Below are positions 31,861 through 43,696 of a stretch of 64,000 nucleotides of DNA, piece by piece. Origin of the DNA: Phlyctochytrium arcticum (Eukaryota; Chytridiomycota; Chytridiomycetes; Chytridiales; Chytridiaceae); contig JAHLKI010000021.1 in NCBI GenBank assembly GCA_025602905.1, positions 186,001-250,000 on the forward strand. Reading direction: 5' to 3'. The number at the start of each line of letters is the position of its first letter. The first letter of the stretch is position 1. The position numbers were made by a program, and so were the translations under genes. A model generated the notes under the pieces. That model was given only the letters and a program-made list of their open reading frames with translations, was not told the DNA's origin and ran no database searches.

Positions 31861-33799
31861 ATGAGTAAAGATACCGATCCGACCACCGCCGTCGTAGAGG
31901 CCACCGACTCACCGGTCGCGAATGCCCCGAAGAAGGATAAGAAGCGCAAGGACAAGAAAGAGTCCAAGAAGCGACCTGCTGAAGACGCGACTGTTAGCAA
32001 TGAAGTGAAGAAGGCCAAGAAGGACGGGGCGGAGGAGAAGAAGGAAAGGAAGAAGAGTAAGAAGGAGAAGAAGACTGAGAGCGAGGAAAAGGAGAATGGT
32101 GAGGAGGAGGAGAAGAAGGTGAAGAAGGTCAAGAAGGATAAGAAGAAGAAGGTCGAGAGTGAGGGTGTTAAAGATGCCATGGAAGTGGATCAGGTCAAGG
32201 AAGTTCCTGCGGCGGTTACCACCAAGCCAAGCAAAAAGGAGGCAAAGAAGGCCTCAAAATCAAATTCATCATCCGGAACGTGGTCCTACTCTGAAGACCC
32301 GTCCCTGACGGCTCTCCCCGAATCCACCATTACCGAATTCTACAACTCCAACCAAGTCCAAGTCCACCCCTCTGCCACCTCACCCACCCCCCTCCGTCCC
32401 ATTCTCGAATTCTCACAAGCGAATTTACCCGCCCATTTAGCCAAACCACTCTCTGCGTTCCCGAAACCGACTGTGATTCAGAGCGCGTGCTGGCCGTATA
32501 TTCTGGATGGCCAGGATATGATTGGGATTGCGGCAACAGGGAGTGGCAAAACGGTTGCGTTTGGGATTCCGGCGTTGATTCATGTGGCGAATCGGATTGC
32601 TGCTGGGGATGTCAAGAGGTTTAAGCCTCAGGTACTCATGTTGTCGCCTACCCGAGAATTGGCCATGCAGATTCAAGAGCAGATGGTGAGTTGGAGTATG
32701 ACCGAGTGCAATGAAGTGATAGTCTAATGTCTATGATTTTACAGGAAAAGTACTCGGGTAAAGATCTCAAGTCTGTGGTGATTTACGGCGGTGTGTCCAA
32801 GTACGACCAAAAAGCTCTTCTCCGCAGCGGGTCTGGCGCGCACATTTTGGTTGCCACCCCCGGTCGTCTGCTCGATTTGGTCGAGGAAGACTCTAGCGCG
32901 TGTGACCTGTCTGATGTATCGTATCTTGTGCTCGACGAAGCCGACCGGATGTTGGATCAAGGGTTCGAGGAAGCCATTAAAAAGATTGTTGCTCGGTTGA
33001 CACGGAAAAGCCGGCAGAATGTCATGTTTAGTGCGACGTGGCCTACCGCCATTCAAAAGATTGCCAACCAGTATTTGAACAGTGCGACCAAAGTGACTGT
33101 GGGCAGTCTGGACCTGTCGGCCAACATCAACATTGAGCAGCGGGTAGAAGTCGTCGACCAGCGGTCCAAAGAAGCCAAGCTGTTGGAGTTGCTCAAAAAG
33201 TACCACAACAAGGCCCGAACCAACCGGATCCTGATTTTCGCTCTGTATAAAAAGGAAGCTGCGCGGATTGAACAGTTTGTGCGGCGCCAGGGGTACAACA
33301 TTGCTGCGATTCACGGGGATCTCTCCCAGGACCAACGCACACGGGCCATTGAAGGATTCCGATCGGGTACAGTGCCATTGCTGGTTGCGACAGATGTGGC
33401 TGCCCGCGGTATTGACATTCCCAATGTCGAGTACGTAATTAACGTGACATTCCCTTTGACGGTGGAGGACTATTGTCACCGAATTGGACGGACGGGACGA
33501 GCGGGAGCTAAGGGGGTGTCGCATACGTTGTTTACGGTGCTGGACAAGGCCCACTCGGGAGCGCTCATTAATGTACTCAAGGATGCTGGCCAGCCTGTCC
33601 CTGATGAATTGCTCAAGTTTGGCACCACTGGTATGTTTTTGCCTTTGTTGTTGTGTTTTAGCACTCTGAACTAACTCGTTGTGGTTGTTTTCCAGTCAAG
33701 AAGAAGGTTGACCCCAACTATGGAGCGTTTGCCAAGGATGTGGATATGAGCCAGAAGGGCACCAAGATCAAGTTTAGCAATGATTCTGATTCGGATTAG
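31861..33799 (+). CDS. DBP3: DEAD-box ATP-dependent RNA helicase Dbp3
   Basis: Three exons (31861..32685, 32745..33630, 33696..33799) give 604 residues. Dbp3 assists pre-rRNA processing in the nucleolus. A Lys/Glu-rich N-terminal extension (about 1-130) precedes the core. Motifs are the Q-motif region [22 protein letters not shown], Ia PTRELA, Ib TPGRL, II DEAD ([10 protein letters not shown]), [32 protein letters not shown] and [12 protein letters not shown]. The C-terminus [20 protein letters not shown] is characteristic of Dbp3/DDX5-type nucleolar helicases. Confidence 0.93.
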
Positions 33800-34334
33800 T
33801 TTCTGCTTTTTGCTGCACACCCACACACACATCTCGTTCTATAATTTATTTTTCATTGGCTATATTTATTGTCACTTTTTTCCTGGTATCCCTTGGCTTG
33901 CTCCATGCACTAATCTAATTTCCACCAACCCTTTTCCCTGCATTGTCAAGGAATCCCTTGGGGAGTGTTCCTTTGCCCAGCCGCTGGGAAACGAAATCCG
34001 CGTGAAACGTGAGGTCAGAGTCCCCGACGTCATGTTTTGGCGCGGTGATGTCGGAGCCGATAGCCCAAAAAACTTTTTTTTGGTGGGATATAAAGCCGTG
34101 CGGGGCATTGCATTCTTTAGCCTTTTAGACTTTTTTTACCTCCTGTTTTTTTCGTTGACCGCCATTAGGAGAGACCCTTGTTCCCTCCACAGGGCCATAC
34201 GACACGGGCAACCGCAACACGGCAAACAGCCTGAAAGCAACCACAAACAGAATCTCTTTGGGGACTACTGGGGACTCAGTAGCTAGTGTCCTTCTCTCCC
34301 CTCAACAACCAGCAACAACAACAAACCACACGCA
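33800..34334. other. Intergenic region upstream of CSC1-like gene
   Basis: These 535 bases are the DBP3 3' flank and the presumed CSC1-like promoter. GATATAAAGCC near 34088 is a TATA-like element about 245 bases before the ATG, and CA-rich leader sequence precedes the start. No gene is recognised. Confidence 0.4.
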
Positions 34335-37300
34335 ATGTCTACGCCCGGCGCAGAGGACATCAAGACGGCCAACGCTTCCGTCGCTTCCTTTGTCTCGGTC
34401 CTCATTGCCAACGGCGCCGTCGCTGTCGCTTTCTACTCGGCTTTCACCATCCTCCGAAAACGCTACCCTCTCATCTATGCTCCCCGCACGTTTCTCGTCA
34501 AGGAGAGGTATTACTTATTTCCTCCTTTTTAGTTTCATTTCACACATGTTGTCTAAACTATAGCATATAGATTCCGATCATCACCTCTCGCAGGACTGTT
34601 CAGCTGGCTGTCACTTCCTTTTAGAAACAAAGATGAGGAACTGATTAGGAAAATTGGGCCCGACAATTGGGCCGTCATTTACTACATGCGTTGGATGTTT
34701 CGCTATTTTGCCATTATTGCTCTGGTCGGCATTGTCATTCTGTTTCCGACCTACGCTACGGGCAATGTCGGCAATGTCGGATTGGACCGACTGACTATTG
34801 GAAATGTCGGCGAGGATCAGAGTGCCCGTCTCTGGGGGACTTTGTTCCTGACTTGGCTTTTTGTTGGTGAGTTGACGAGGCCGAGGATCCGACGAGCCCG
34901 TAGGGCGAGGAGCACTGGCGTAGTGAGTCATTTTTCTGCAGGAAAAATAACGAGCGGAGCGAGGATTGGTCCAGCGAAAAAAATGGATGGGCGAGGGATG
35001 ATTTTGCAAAGCAAAATCGAATGCGAGCGGAGCGAGGAGGCTCAACGAACCCATAGGATGAGGAGCAATTTTGCAAAAGTGAAATTGAATGCGAGCGACG
35101 CGAGCTCATAAGAGGGTGGGAACATTTGGACGAGCCCGCTTGGGCGAGGGTTTTATGAACTTGATTTATGGACTTAACATGGTTTTTTATGGATTGCGAT
35201 GGCCATCTGACTGCGCACGTTTTAGCAATTGAAAGAATTCAGTACTAATAACAGAATCTATCCCACAGCCTTGACCTTGTTCGTCATTTACAAGCTCGTA
35301 CGGACATCTTCCGGTCTCCGACACAAGTTTATTTTGAGTAGTGACCAGCGCGATGCGCTTTCTGGGTACACCCTTGTCGTTCGTGATATTCCCCACCACC
35401 TCCGGGACCCCGTCATCCTCCGTCAACTCTTTGAGCGCATCCAACCCCACAAGGTTCTTGATGTCATCATCACCCGCGACGTTTCCAAACTCTCCAAGAT
35501 TCACAAAAAACACGTCAGCAACCGCGACGCCCTCGAGAAATCCACCTGCACGTACTTTAAGAATGTCGTCAAAGGCTACCAGAAACGCAACAAGACGAGC
35601 GGAAAACAACAACACACGGATCTGAATGCTGAAACTGCCGGCAGTGCCGCCCTATCCCCCGAAGACATGGGAAACGACAAGCGGCCCACGCACAAGTCCA
35701 AGTTTGTGATTGGTCACAAGGTCGACTCCATTACTCAATACACCAAAGAGCTCCGCGAGCAAGAGGCCGAACTCACAACTGAACGCTCTGCCATCTACGC
35801 TTCCACTACCCGCTACGAATCTGCCGCCTTCATCATCTTTGCCGACTTGTTTGCCCCCCACGTTGCGGCCCTCGCCAACATCCACGGAACTCCCGGGACC
35901 ATGGACTCCAAGCAAGCATGCGTAGACCCTGACGACGTCATCTGGGATAATCTCAACATGCCCATGTACCAACGCCAAGTCCGAGGCCTGATTTCGCTTG
36001 CCGCTTGTATTGCTCTGATCATCTTTTGGGGTACCATTACCACCTTCCTGTCCAGTATCTCAAACTTGGACAATTTGACCAAACAGTTTGCGTTCTTGGA
36101 TTTCTTGGATTTCTTCGATGACCTGCCTCCTGTCGTCAAGGGTGTTGTACAAGGTCTTTTGCCCACGGTGCTCATTGTCATTCTCTTTTCGCTTTTGCCC
36201 ATGATCTTGCGCTGTACGTATTTTGCTGCATTTGACGCTTATTGACTACACACATGGCTAATGTGATTTCTCCATCAGTCATTTCGAAATTCTCTGGCGT
36301 GATGACCGAAACTGCCATCGAGCGAACTCTGATTCAACAGTACTACTTTTTCCTCGTATTCAACGTTTTGCTTATCGTCACCATTTCCGGATCCATCTTT
36401 ATCACCATCGGAGACATTATTAAAAACCCTTCCCTCGTCTTTGAGATTCTCGCCAACTCTCTTCCCGGTGTATCCACCTTTTTCGTCAACTACATTACCT
36501 TGCGCGCCCTGTCTGGTCCCGCCGGCGAACTGCTCCAGATTGCCAACTTGATTATCAAACCCTTGATGCTCAAATTCATGGCCGGTACCCCTCGCGCCAT
36601 CTGGACTAAATCCCAACCTATGCTCTTCAAATCCGGTGTCGTCCTCGCCAACCACTCTTTTATCGCCACCGTCGGTCTGACCTACATGACGCTCGCCCCC
36701 CTCGTCTCCATCGTGACCATGGTCTACTTTGCCATGTACTTGCTCGTCTACCACCACCAGATGCCCTACGTCTACGACTCGCGCAACCAAACCGGCGGAC
36801 TGTACCTCTTTTCCGCCGCCAAACAACTCTTTGTCGGCCTCTACATCCACCAAATCATTATTCTGGGTCTATTCCTGCTCAAAAAGGCCTGGGTCCAAAC
36901 CGCCCTTATCGCCGTCGTCTTTGCCATCACCTGCTTTGCCAACCGCTACATTAACCAGTACAACAAGCTCATGTTGTCGGTACCCGCCAAAGCCGCCTAC
37001 GACGAAAGCAAGAACCGGAAGATTACCATGAAGAGTAGTGTCGCCAAAGAGTTTATTTCAAACGAGCCCTGGAGAAATGAAGTCGATATCGGCACGGCTA
37101 CCCCGCCCGTCACCAACGGAAACACAATTCATCCCCGGGATCATTCTCAGCAACCCAATACCGTCAGTCCTCAAGCCGGATATTTCCCCGCGGTCGTCCA
37201 GTCCAATAACTTGACTGACCCGGCCGTCATGTCCACCCAAACGTCTCCCACCGCCGACGAATTCACCCGTACTCAATTCGACCCCCGCCCGTCTACCACC

Positions 37301-37594
37301 TCCACCCAGCATCACCCCCGGGAAGGAACAGCCACGACGCAATCCTCAGGTGGAGAAGAAAACTATACTGGCCCTGACGACTATGAAAAGAAATTCCTCC
37401 ATCCCGCTCTCCGTCCCGACGCCTTAATCGTCTGGCTCCCCGCTGACGCATTCGGGCTCGAGCCGGGCGTCCAACAAGAAATTGAATCCGGGTGTCCGCG
37501 CGGTCTGGTCGTGTCGACTGAAGGCGCGTATATGGACGAACAGGGCAAGATTAGTGTAACGACGGATATGATTTCGCATCATAAGGCTCCATGA
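34335..37594 (+). CDS. CSC1/OSCA-family (DUF221) calcium-permeable stress-gated channel
   Basis: Four exons (34335..34507, 34571..34866, 35269..36213, 36279..37594) give 909 residues. OSCA/TMEM63 channels open on hyperosmotic or mechanical stress. The order is an N-terminal extracellular start with TM0 (SFVSVLIANGAVAVAFYSAF), the RSN1_TM helices around 110-170, the cytosolic loop with YTLVVRDIPHHLRDP and DPDDVIWDNLNM, then the DUF221 pore region from RGLISLAACIALIIFWGTI to ALIAVVFAITCFANRYINQY. The C-terminal cytosolic tail (about 750-909) is Thr/Pro-rich and ends in LWLPADAFGLE-like sequence typical of fungal members. The third exon is preceded by an unusually long, repetitive intron. Confidence 0.92.
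34867..35268 (+). repeat. Repeat-filled 402-base intron of the CSC1-like gene
   Basis: Introns elsewhere in the window are about 45-65 bases, and this one is seven times longer. It contains about three diverged units, each ending in GCGAGCGGAGCGAGG or a variant (near 34954, 35022 and 35090) and with a small palindrome such as ATTTTGCAAAGCAAAAT. Two hairpin-like elements, CGAGCCCGTAGGGCGAG and CGAGCCCGCTTGGGCGAG, lie near its ends. It looks like a small non-coding repeat family inserted in the intron. Confidence 0.75.
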
Positions 37595-37917
37595 ACGATA
37601 CTCTAATTTCTTATTTACTCCTCTTTCTGTGCCTTGTCTTCTTCTTGTGTATGGTTTCTTCTCTTTTTTTTGGATCATTCTTACTGTTCTTTTATACAAA
37701 TAGTACCCAAATCATAACAGGGGACATTTTGACCGTAGTTTCAAAATCCCATGACGGGGGTTTATTCTTTACACAACTTCCATTCACACACACACAACAA
37801 CAAAAAAAATATAGTCATACAGCGAGATAGAGGGGACAAGAACCAGACAAAAAAATAAAGGCGCGCGTCATATATCATAGAGATGCATTTTTACTGGTTT
37901 TTCTTTCTCAACACTCT
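37595..37917. other. Convergent 3' region CSC1-like / CHC1
   Basis: These 323 AT-rich bases lie between converging genes, with CACACACACAACAACAAAAAA and AATAAAG tracts suited to 3' end formation. No gene is seen. Confidence 0.5.
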
Positions 37918-40900
37918 CTAAAACGAGTTGAATCCATTCACCCCGTTGTAGGCGCCGGGGGGAACCATGGGTCCCTGGGGTCCGCCGTAAGCGGGTGCAC
38001 CGCCGCCGCCGTAGTTGCCGGGCATGGGTGCACCGCTGTAGGTTATCATCAGCGGGTTACCGAGTCCGGGCATGATGGTTGTTTCTATTTATAAAAAGAA
38101 GAGTTAGATATATGGATATGACCCCGACGGATTTAGTCTCTCCTTACCTTGTTTCTCCTTTTCCTCTTCCTTGAGTGTCCGCTCCGAGTTGGATTTCTCC
38201 AATTTATCGACCTTGACACTCAGCTCCCGCATATGCTGGATAAAGAAGGGCATCGCAAAGTCATTCAACCCATGACGCCAGCTCAACTCCATAATCACAT
38301 CCGGACGCAGCAAATCATAGCACGTAAACAGGCAGGCCGCAAAACAGTCCTTTTTGCCTTGCTCGATAAAGTACGAGAGCAATTCCTCGGCGGTTTCCGT
38401 GTCCCGGGAGATGGCGGCCGTTTCCATGGCGTCCTTGTAGAGGTTGTCTTGCTTGGAGAGCGTAATGGATTGGCGCCATCGCTTGTTTTTTTTGTAGAGG
38501 TGGGCAGCGATCCGACGGAACTCGAGGAGTTGGTGCTTTTCGAGGCGAGCGGCCAGGGCCAAGTTGTCGAAATGGTCGAAATTGTCAATCGAGTCGCGGA
38601 GGGATTTGTAGTCTTCTTCCTCAATGAGAAGGTCGTTGTAGGCCGAGTTGACGGCGGGGTTGTTGGCCTGGTATCCCAAAACTTAAACATCTGGAAGAAA
38701 TATTGTGTCTTTTACGTTTTGAGCTTACCTGCTGGACAGAAATCAAGTAGGGTTTGATCAATGGCAAATTATTCGTCTTTTGGAACATTTGCACCACCCG
38801 GGTATGATCAACTCGCGGCGTCAACACTGTCAACAAATCATTCAACAAGAGCGGGTGCTCATCCAGATAGAATCGCAAGGCCTTGTAGTAAATTTCCAAA
38901 TTTGAGACTTTGACAATGACGTCCTTGAAACTGGCATGTTCAAACGCATCAGCTGAATGGGCCATGACGGTCAATGCAGCATTGTCGTTTTCTTCATAGT
39001 GCGTGTACAAAAAGACCAGCTCGGGCCACATGTGGGCCGTCTCGGTCGCGCGAATGACTTTGGGGATGTTGATGCGCTGCCAAAAGAGCTTGAGGTGCTC
39101 CATCAAGCGTTCAGGCTTGTATTTGGAGTAGAGGATGGCGAGCTCAGTAAACATGCCCATGTGGGCGCGTTCCAGTCCTAGACCGGCTTCCAAGAGCGAC
39201 ATCAATTCATCAAAGTTGCCACGACGCTCATAGAGCGAGATGAGCTCGGATAGCTCCTCGGCGTGAATGATGAGGTTCAGGGCACAAATCTGAGCGAGAC
39301 GGAACTCGCCATTGTCGATACAAGCGGCATTGACTTGCTTCCAGACCTTGGTAGAGTTGGCCTTGCGAGCACAGTCAACGGCATCACCATACTCCTTCAG
39401 GTACACCAATGTTGACGCGAGGCGACCCCAGTTGGAGACATTGTTGAACAAGATCCGGGCTGCCTCGTACATCTTTTCCTCGAAACAGCGCTCACCAACC
39501 ACAGCAATTTGCGCAAGGTTGGGCTCGTTGATCAAGCGGTGTAACTCTTCGAGATTGCCCGTCTTGGCGTACGCAAAAATCAATTCGCTCTCGACAGCGG
39601 GCTCGCGAACCTTCTTGCGCGCCATTTGCAGATAGCGAACCAAGTCCTCGAATTTGTTGGCGCGGGTGGCAATCTGGATCACTTCAAGGTAGTTTGAAGC
39701 GTCATCAGACTTGGTGTATGACTCAATGGCCTCTGTCACCCGCATATGGTCAAGTTGGGCCTTGGCCAACTTGCTCCAGACATCTGGGAGATCCACTCGC
39801 TCCGCAAATTCATTCGCGCGGTCTAGGTCACCAATATTGTCCAACAAAACCGCGATTCCGTTGGCGTGCTGCTCGTATTTTTTGTAGATGGCAAATGCCT
39901 CTTCAAACAACTCGGCACCGACAGCAATGTTGGCAATGTCGGGAGCATCGTAGTTGTCAAGACGGTTGATGTAGTCCATAACACGAGTCTTGTCTGCCTT
40001 GATGGCGGTCAAAATCAGAAGATTCTGCAAGTTGCGGTTGTCACTGAACGCCGAGCCTTCAACAACGAGCTTTTCAAGCAGCTCAATCAGCTCGTTCGGC
40101 AGATCTGCAGCCATAAAGGCCTTGACTGTTACAGACACATCCTCAGGATCTTGGGTCTCAGGCAAGGCAGTTGCTACAACCTGATCAACAAGTTGCCGAC
40201 GGAACGCATTGGTAGTCTGCAGGGCAAAGTTCCACAATTCAACGTCTCGACGCTTCACCAGGTAGCGAGCTTGATGCTTGAACATGGAGTTGTCGTTGGT
40301 GATTTGAATCAGTTCTTGGTCACATTGTCCGCGTTCGTAGGCAACAAAAGCTAGGTACGGGTCGCGCTTTTCGCAGTACTTGCCGACGACGCGCGCGTCG
40401 TAAAACGAATTGTCCTTCAAAAACTGCTCGGCATTGTTGTTGGTATCTATGTAGATCTTGGCAATGGCGTTGTATAGGTGCACATCCTGGTTTCCTTCTC
40501 GGATGCGGCCTTCCAGGAACGGAAGGAGCAGCTTCAGACGGTTGCGCTTTTCCGTCTCTTCCACAAGCTTGTCCATGGGAACGTTGCCACGAACGGACAT
40601 CAGCAGACTCTTAATCATGTTTTCGTCACAGTCAACATCCAACAAAGCTCCAATGACCTCTGGGGTACGTGTGGGGTTAACCTTTTGCACGTAGATTTCG
40701 ATGAACTTGAACATCTTGTTCTGGTACAAAAACATGACAAGGTCGTGAACAAAGTTGAATCGGTCGCAGACGATAATGAGAGGGAGCTGGTCAGGTAACT
40801 TGGCCTCCTTCAAAAAGTTCTTCACACGTTCCGGGTCATAGCAGTTGCTCTCACGACAAATGCGCTCAACTTCCTTCAGTTGACCGGTACGGCAAGCAGC

Positions 40901-43223
40901 CTGAATGTATTTGAAGTGGACCTCGCCATCTTGGCTAAAGTTGACAACTGAACCGAGGAAATAGTAGAGACCTTCGGAACTCTTGAAATCCTCAAACATT
41001 TCAATCAAATTCTTGGCGCCCAATTGTTCCGAGTATTTGGTCGCAATTTGGACGACGATTTGCAAGTTTTGACGCATGTTGTTTGTGAGCATTTCCTTCA
41101 AGCATTCCAATGACTGTTCCACTGATAGACGACCAAAGAAGGAAACAACCCACTCTGGGCTGAGCAGGTGGGTGTGAACAATTGTGCGCTTGATATCATA
41201 AATATCGGTGTAGTGCTCCAAGGCACGCTGGAATAAACCAGCCTTCTCACACAAAGAAGCGATGTAGGAACGGTCATAGTGGGTGAACATCTCGTTGCCT
41301 AGAATAGCATCCGCAACCTGAGGAGCGTGAAGAAGGTTCATTTCAAGAAGCTTGGTCTGCAGCTGAGCATGCTCAGGCTTGTTTTCCTTCAGGGCATCCA
41401 AGAGGAAGGAAGTAGCCTGCTGTACCATGTTGAGCGAGGAGAAAACATCGACAATGGATTCCAATGGCACAAGGGGTCCGCTTTCGTCATTCACGATCAT
41501 CGAGGCAAATTCACTGCCCTTCTCGGGGTCGATGCGCATGATGTACTGCAGCAGATAGGTGTAGTCAGGCTGGTATCCGACCTTTTTAGCATAAAGGACA
41601 ATTTTGTTGTACTGCCCAGTCTCCGCAAAGCAACCGACAACCTTGTTTGGGACATTCGCTCGGAGGTAAACTGACAGGGCGAGAGTCTGGTCAAATTGCT
41701 TCACAATGTCACCAAGCTCTTCACTGCACTCAAGCTTGTCTTCTTTCAACCACTTCTCAAGCAACTGCTTCCGGCCTTGCTGCAAAACGGGTCGTGCCAA
41801 CTCAATGGATTCATACTTGTTGAGCTCACCCTTCTCAAGTAAAACACCGAAATATTGAAGGATAGGGGTGATTTGGCCGGCACCAACGGCGACTTGCTTG
41901 AACCGCTCGATGGTCGCGGGCGTTCGCAGCATTCCACGGGGTGAGGTTGCAGCCAGCTTGGTAGCCTCAGCCCAGTTGTTGTTTTGTACATGGAAGTTGA
42001 ATCGTTCCAAAACCAGATTGTCAGCACCAGGCAAGTTGTTGCGGGTAGCCAGACGCATGGCCAATTCAGGGTTGTTGAGCGTACTCAAGATATATGGTAT
42101 GAGGTTGCTTTCATCGACACTAACGGAAAGCACCTGTCCCTTTCGGTTTACTCCGATAATACCCCCAGTTGATTCCAACTCTGCGGTGACGAAAATCGTA
42201 TCTCCACTGATGCGGTTCATGAAAATGCACGTTCCCGTTTCCAAGTCGTAGAGATGGATGAAACCGTATTTCGTAACAAGGTAAATGATGTCAAACTTTT
42301 TGCTCACTTGCATGGCCACTGGGAAATCATTGACTGCATCAGGTGGGAAAAAGACGTCAACTGCCTTCTTTTGGAAAACCGGTGCGCCTTCCTTGTGGTC
42401 AACTTCCACAACGTGCAACTTTGCACCGTTAGCAGTTCGCACAGCAAAGGTGAATAGTTTGGTTGGGGGTTGGGTCACGTCCAACTTTAATTCAGCGAAA
42501 GCTCCTGCATGTCCTTCCAAAGGCTGGCTTACACCACGCTCCTTGGAGTATAATTGCATGTTTCCAACCACGCGTCCCTGTTGAGCTGAAATGCCGATGA
42601 GTAGAAGCCATTTTTCATCAGCATTCACACGGTAGTTGATGATTTGCGATCCAGCCAAGTTGGTGTTGCGATCAAAAACTTTTTGAGGGGAAGAATCGCC
42701 TTCGATAGACCAGTGATGGACACTCGTTTCGGTAACAATACCAAGGGTTGTAGGGGAAATCCATTTCCAGAATACAACGTCCTCAGACATGTTGTGGGCT
42801 TTGACCTTGGCCTTCAGTTCGAGATTGAAAATTTGCAATTGGCGGGCAGCTAAAGCAGAATATGTTACAAATACGGACGTGGCATTAACGCGGCTTTCAC
42901 TCACATTTGAGGGCGATAATTTTGGTAGCAGGATTCATAATGGCCGAATCCGCAGTGATGGGCCTTCGCATCAGTTGTGATGGGTCGCTCATGTCGATTA
43001 TGACAACCTGGTTCTGCTCGCCAACCTTTTCACGAACACAAATAAACTTGTCGGATTCCATTGTAAGCGTGTTGAATCCGATGTTGGCCGCATTGATGCC
43101 AACATTTTGGAGCTAGGCGTTGCAAGAGTGAGATAACGAGCTCCCATCGTCATTCCGCAGGATGACTGAAGCTCTTACCTGGACATGCTCCTGGAACTTG
43201 ATGGGGAGCATCTGTCCCGACAT
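37918..43223 (-). CDS. CHC1: Clathrin heavy chain
   Basis: Five exons (43179..43223, 42905..43112, 38729..42849, 38148..38667, 37918..38084) give 1686 residues (yeast 1653). It forms the legs of clathrin triskelia that coat endocytic and trans-Golgi vesicles. The N-terminal beta-propeller begins [15 protein letters not shown] and contains FVREK-type repeats (residues 1 to about 330), which bind adaptor clathrin-box motifs. The linker and seven CHCR alpha-zigzag repeats follow (about 540-1550). The trimerisation region and Gly/Pro-rich tail ([18 protein letters not shown]) end the protein. The short first exon and the small last exon are typical. All junctions keep frame. Confidence 0.97.
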
Positions 43224-43696
43224 GGTGGCAACGGCTGTTGCAAGTAGACAGGGGAGAACACAAGGGTCAAAAAGCTTTGCGCTATCGTAGCGAGATTAGC
43301 TACGTACTTGGCGATTCCTACGCGGTGTTACTAAGAAATGGGGATATGACAACGCGCCCTGATGGTGCTGCAATCGTTCCACTTGTCAACAAGAGGAAGT
43401 GTGGAAAGTGCTGGGTGGTGGCTGGAGGCCCGGGATATGAAATGAGTAGCTCCCTCGTAGTCGCCTTCCGATTGTTAGGAGGTGTACGAGGCGGGTTTGC
43501 AGTTTCAGGATGGGCAGGATTCTGGATTCAGAGCTTGTTCGTTGGCGTGCGGCGGAGGGTTGCAAGTCCTGCATTCGAACCGGCCCGCGATCTGGTCAAC
43601 GCGTCACGTGCGGCATTGACTTCAAAGTTCAGTGACTTCAACGCGTCTGTCGCGTTCAGTTTCGCTGGCGGCCAATGCTTCTCGGCCAATACAACC
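43224..43696. promoter_or_regulatory. Divergent upstream region CHC1 / TPR gene
   Basis: These 473 bases separate the start codons of two divergent genes. An open frame on the plus strand runs through it, but its only coding-like part is the first exon of the TPR gene. No other gene is supported. Confidence 0.4.

Noticed and set aside
32739..33554. Minus-strand 271-codon frame over DBP3
   Set aside because: It is antisense to helicase motifs Ib-VI, whose sense frame is unambiguous.
36275..36853. Minus-strand 192-codon frame over the CSC1-like gene
   Set aside because: It is antisense to the transmembrane core; Val/Gly/Asp-rich text is the mirror of hydrophobic sense codons.
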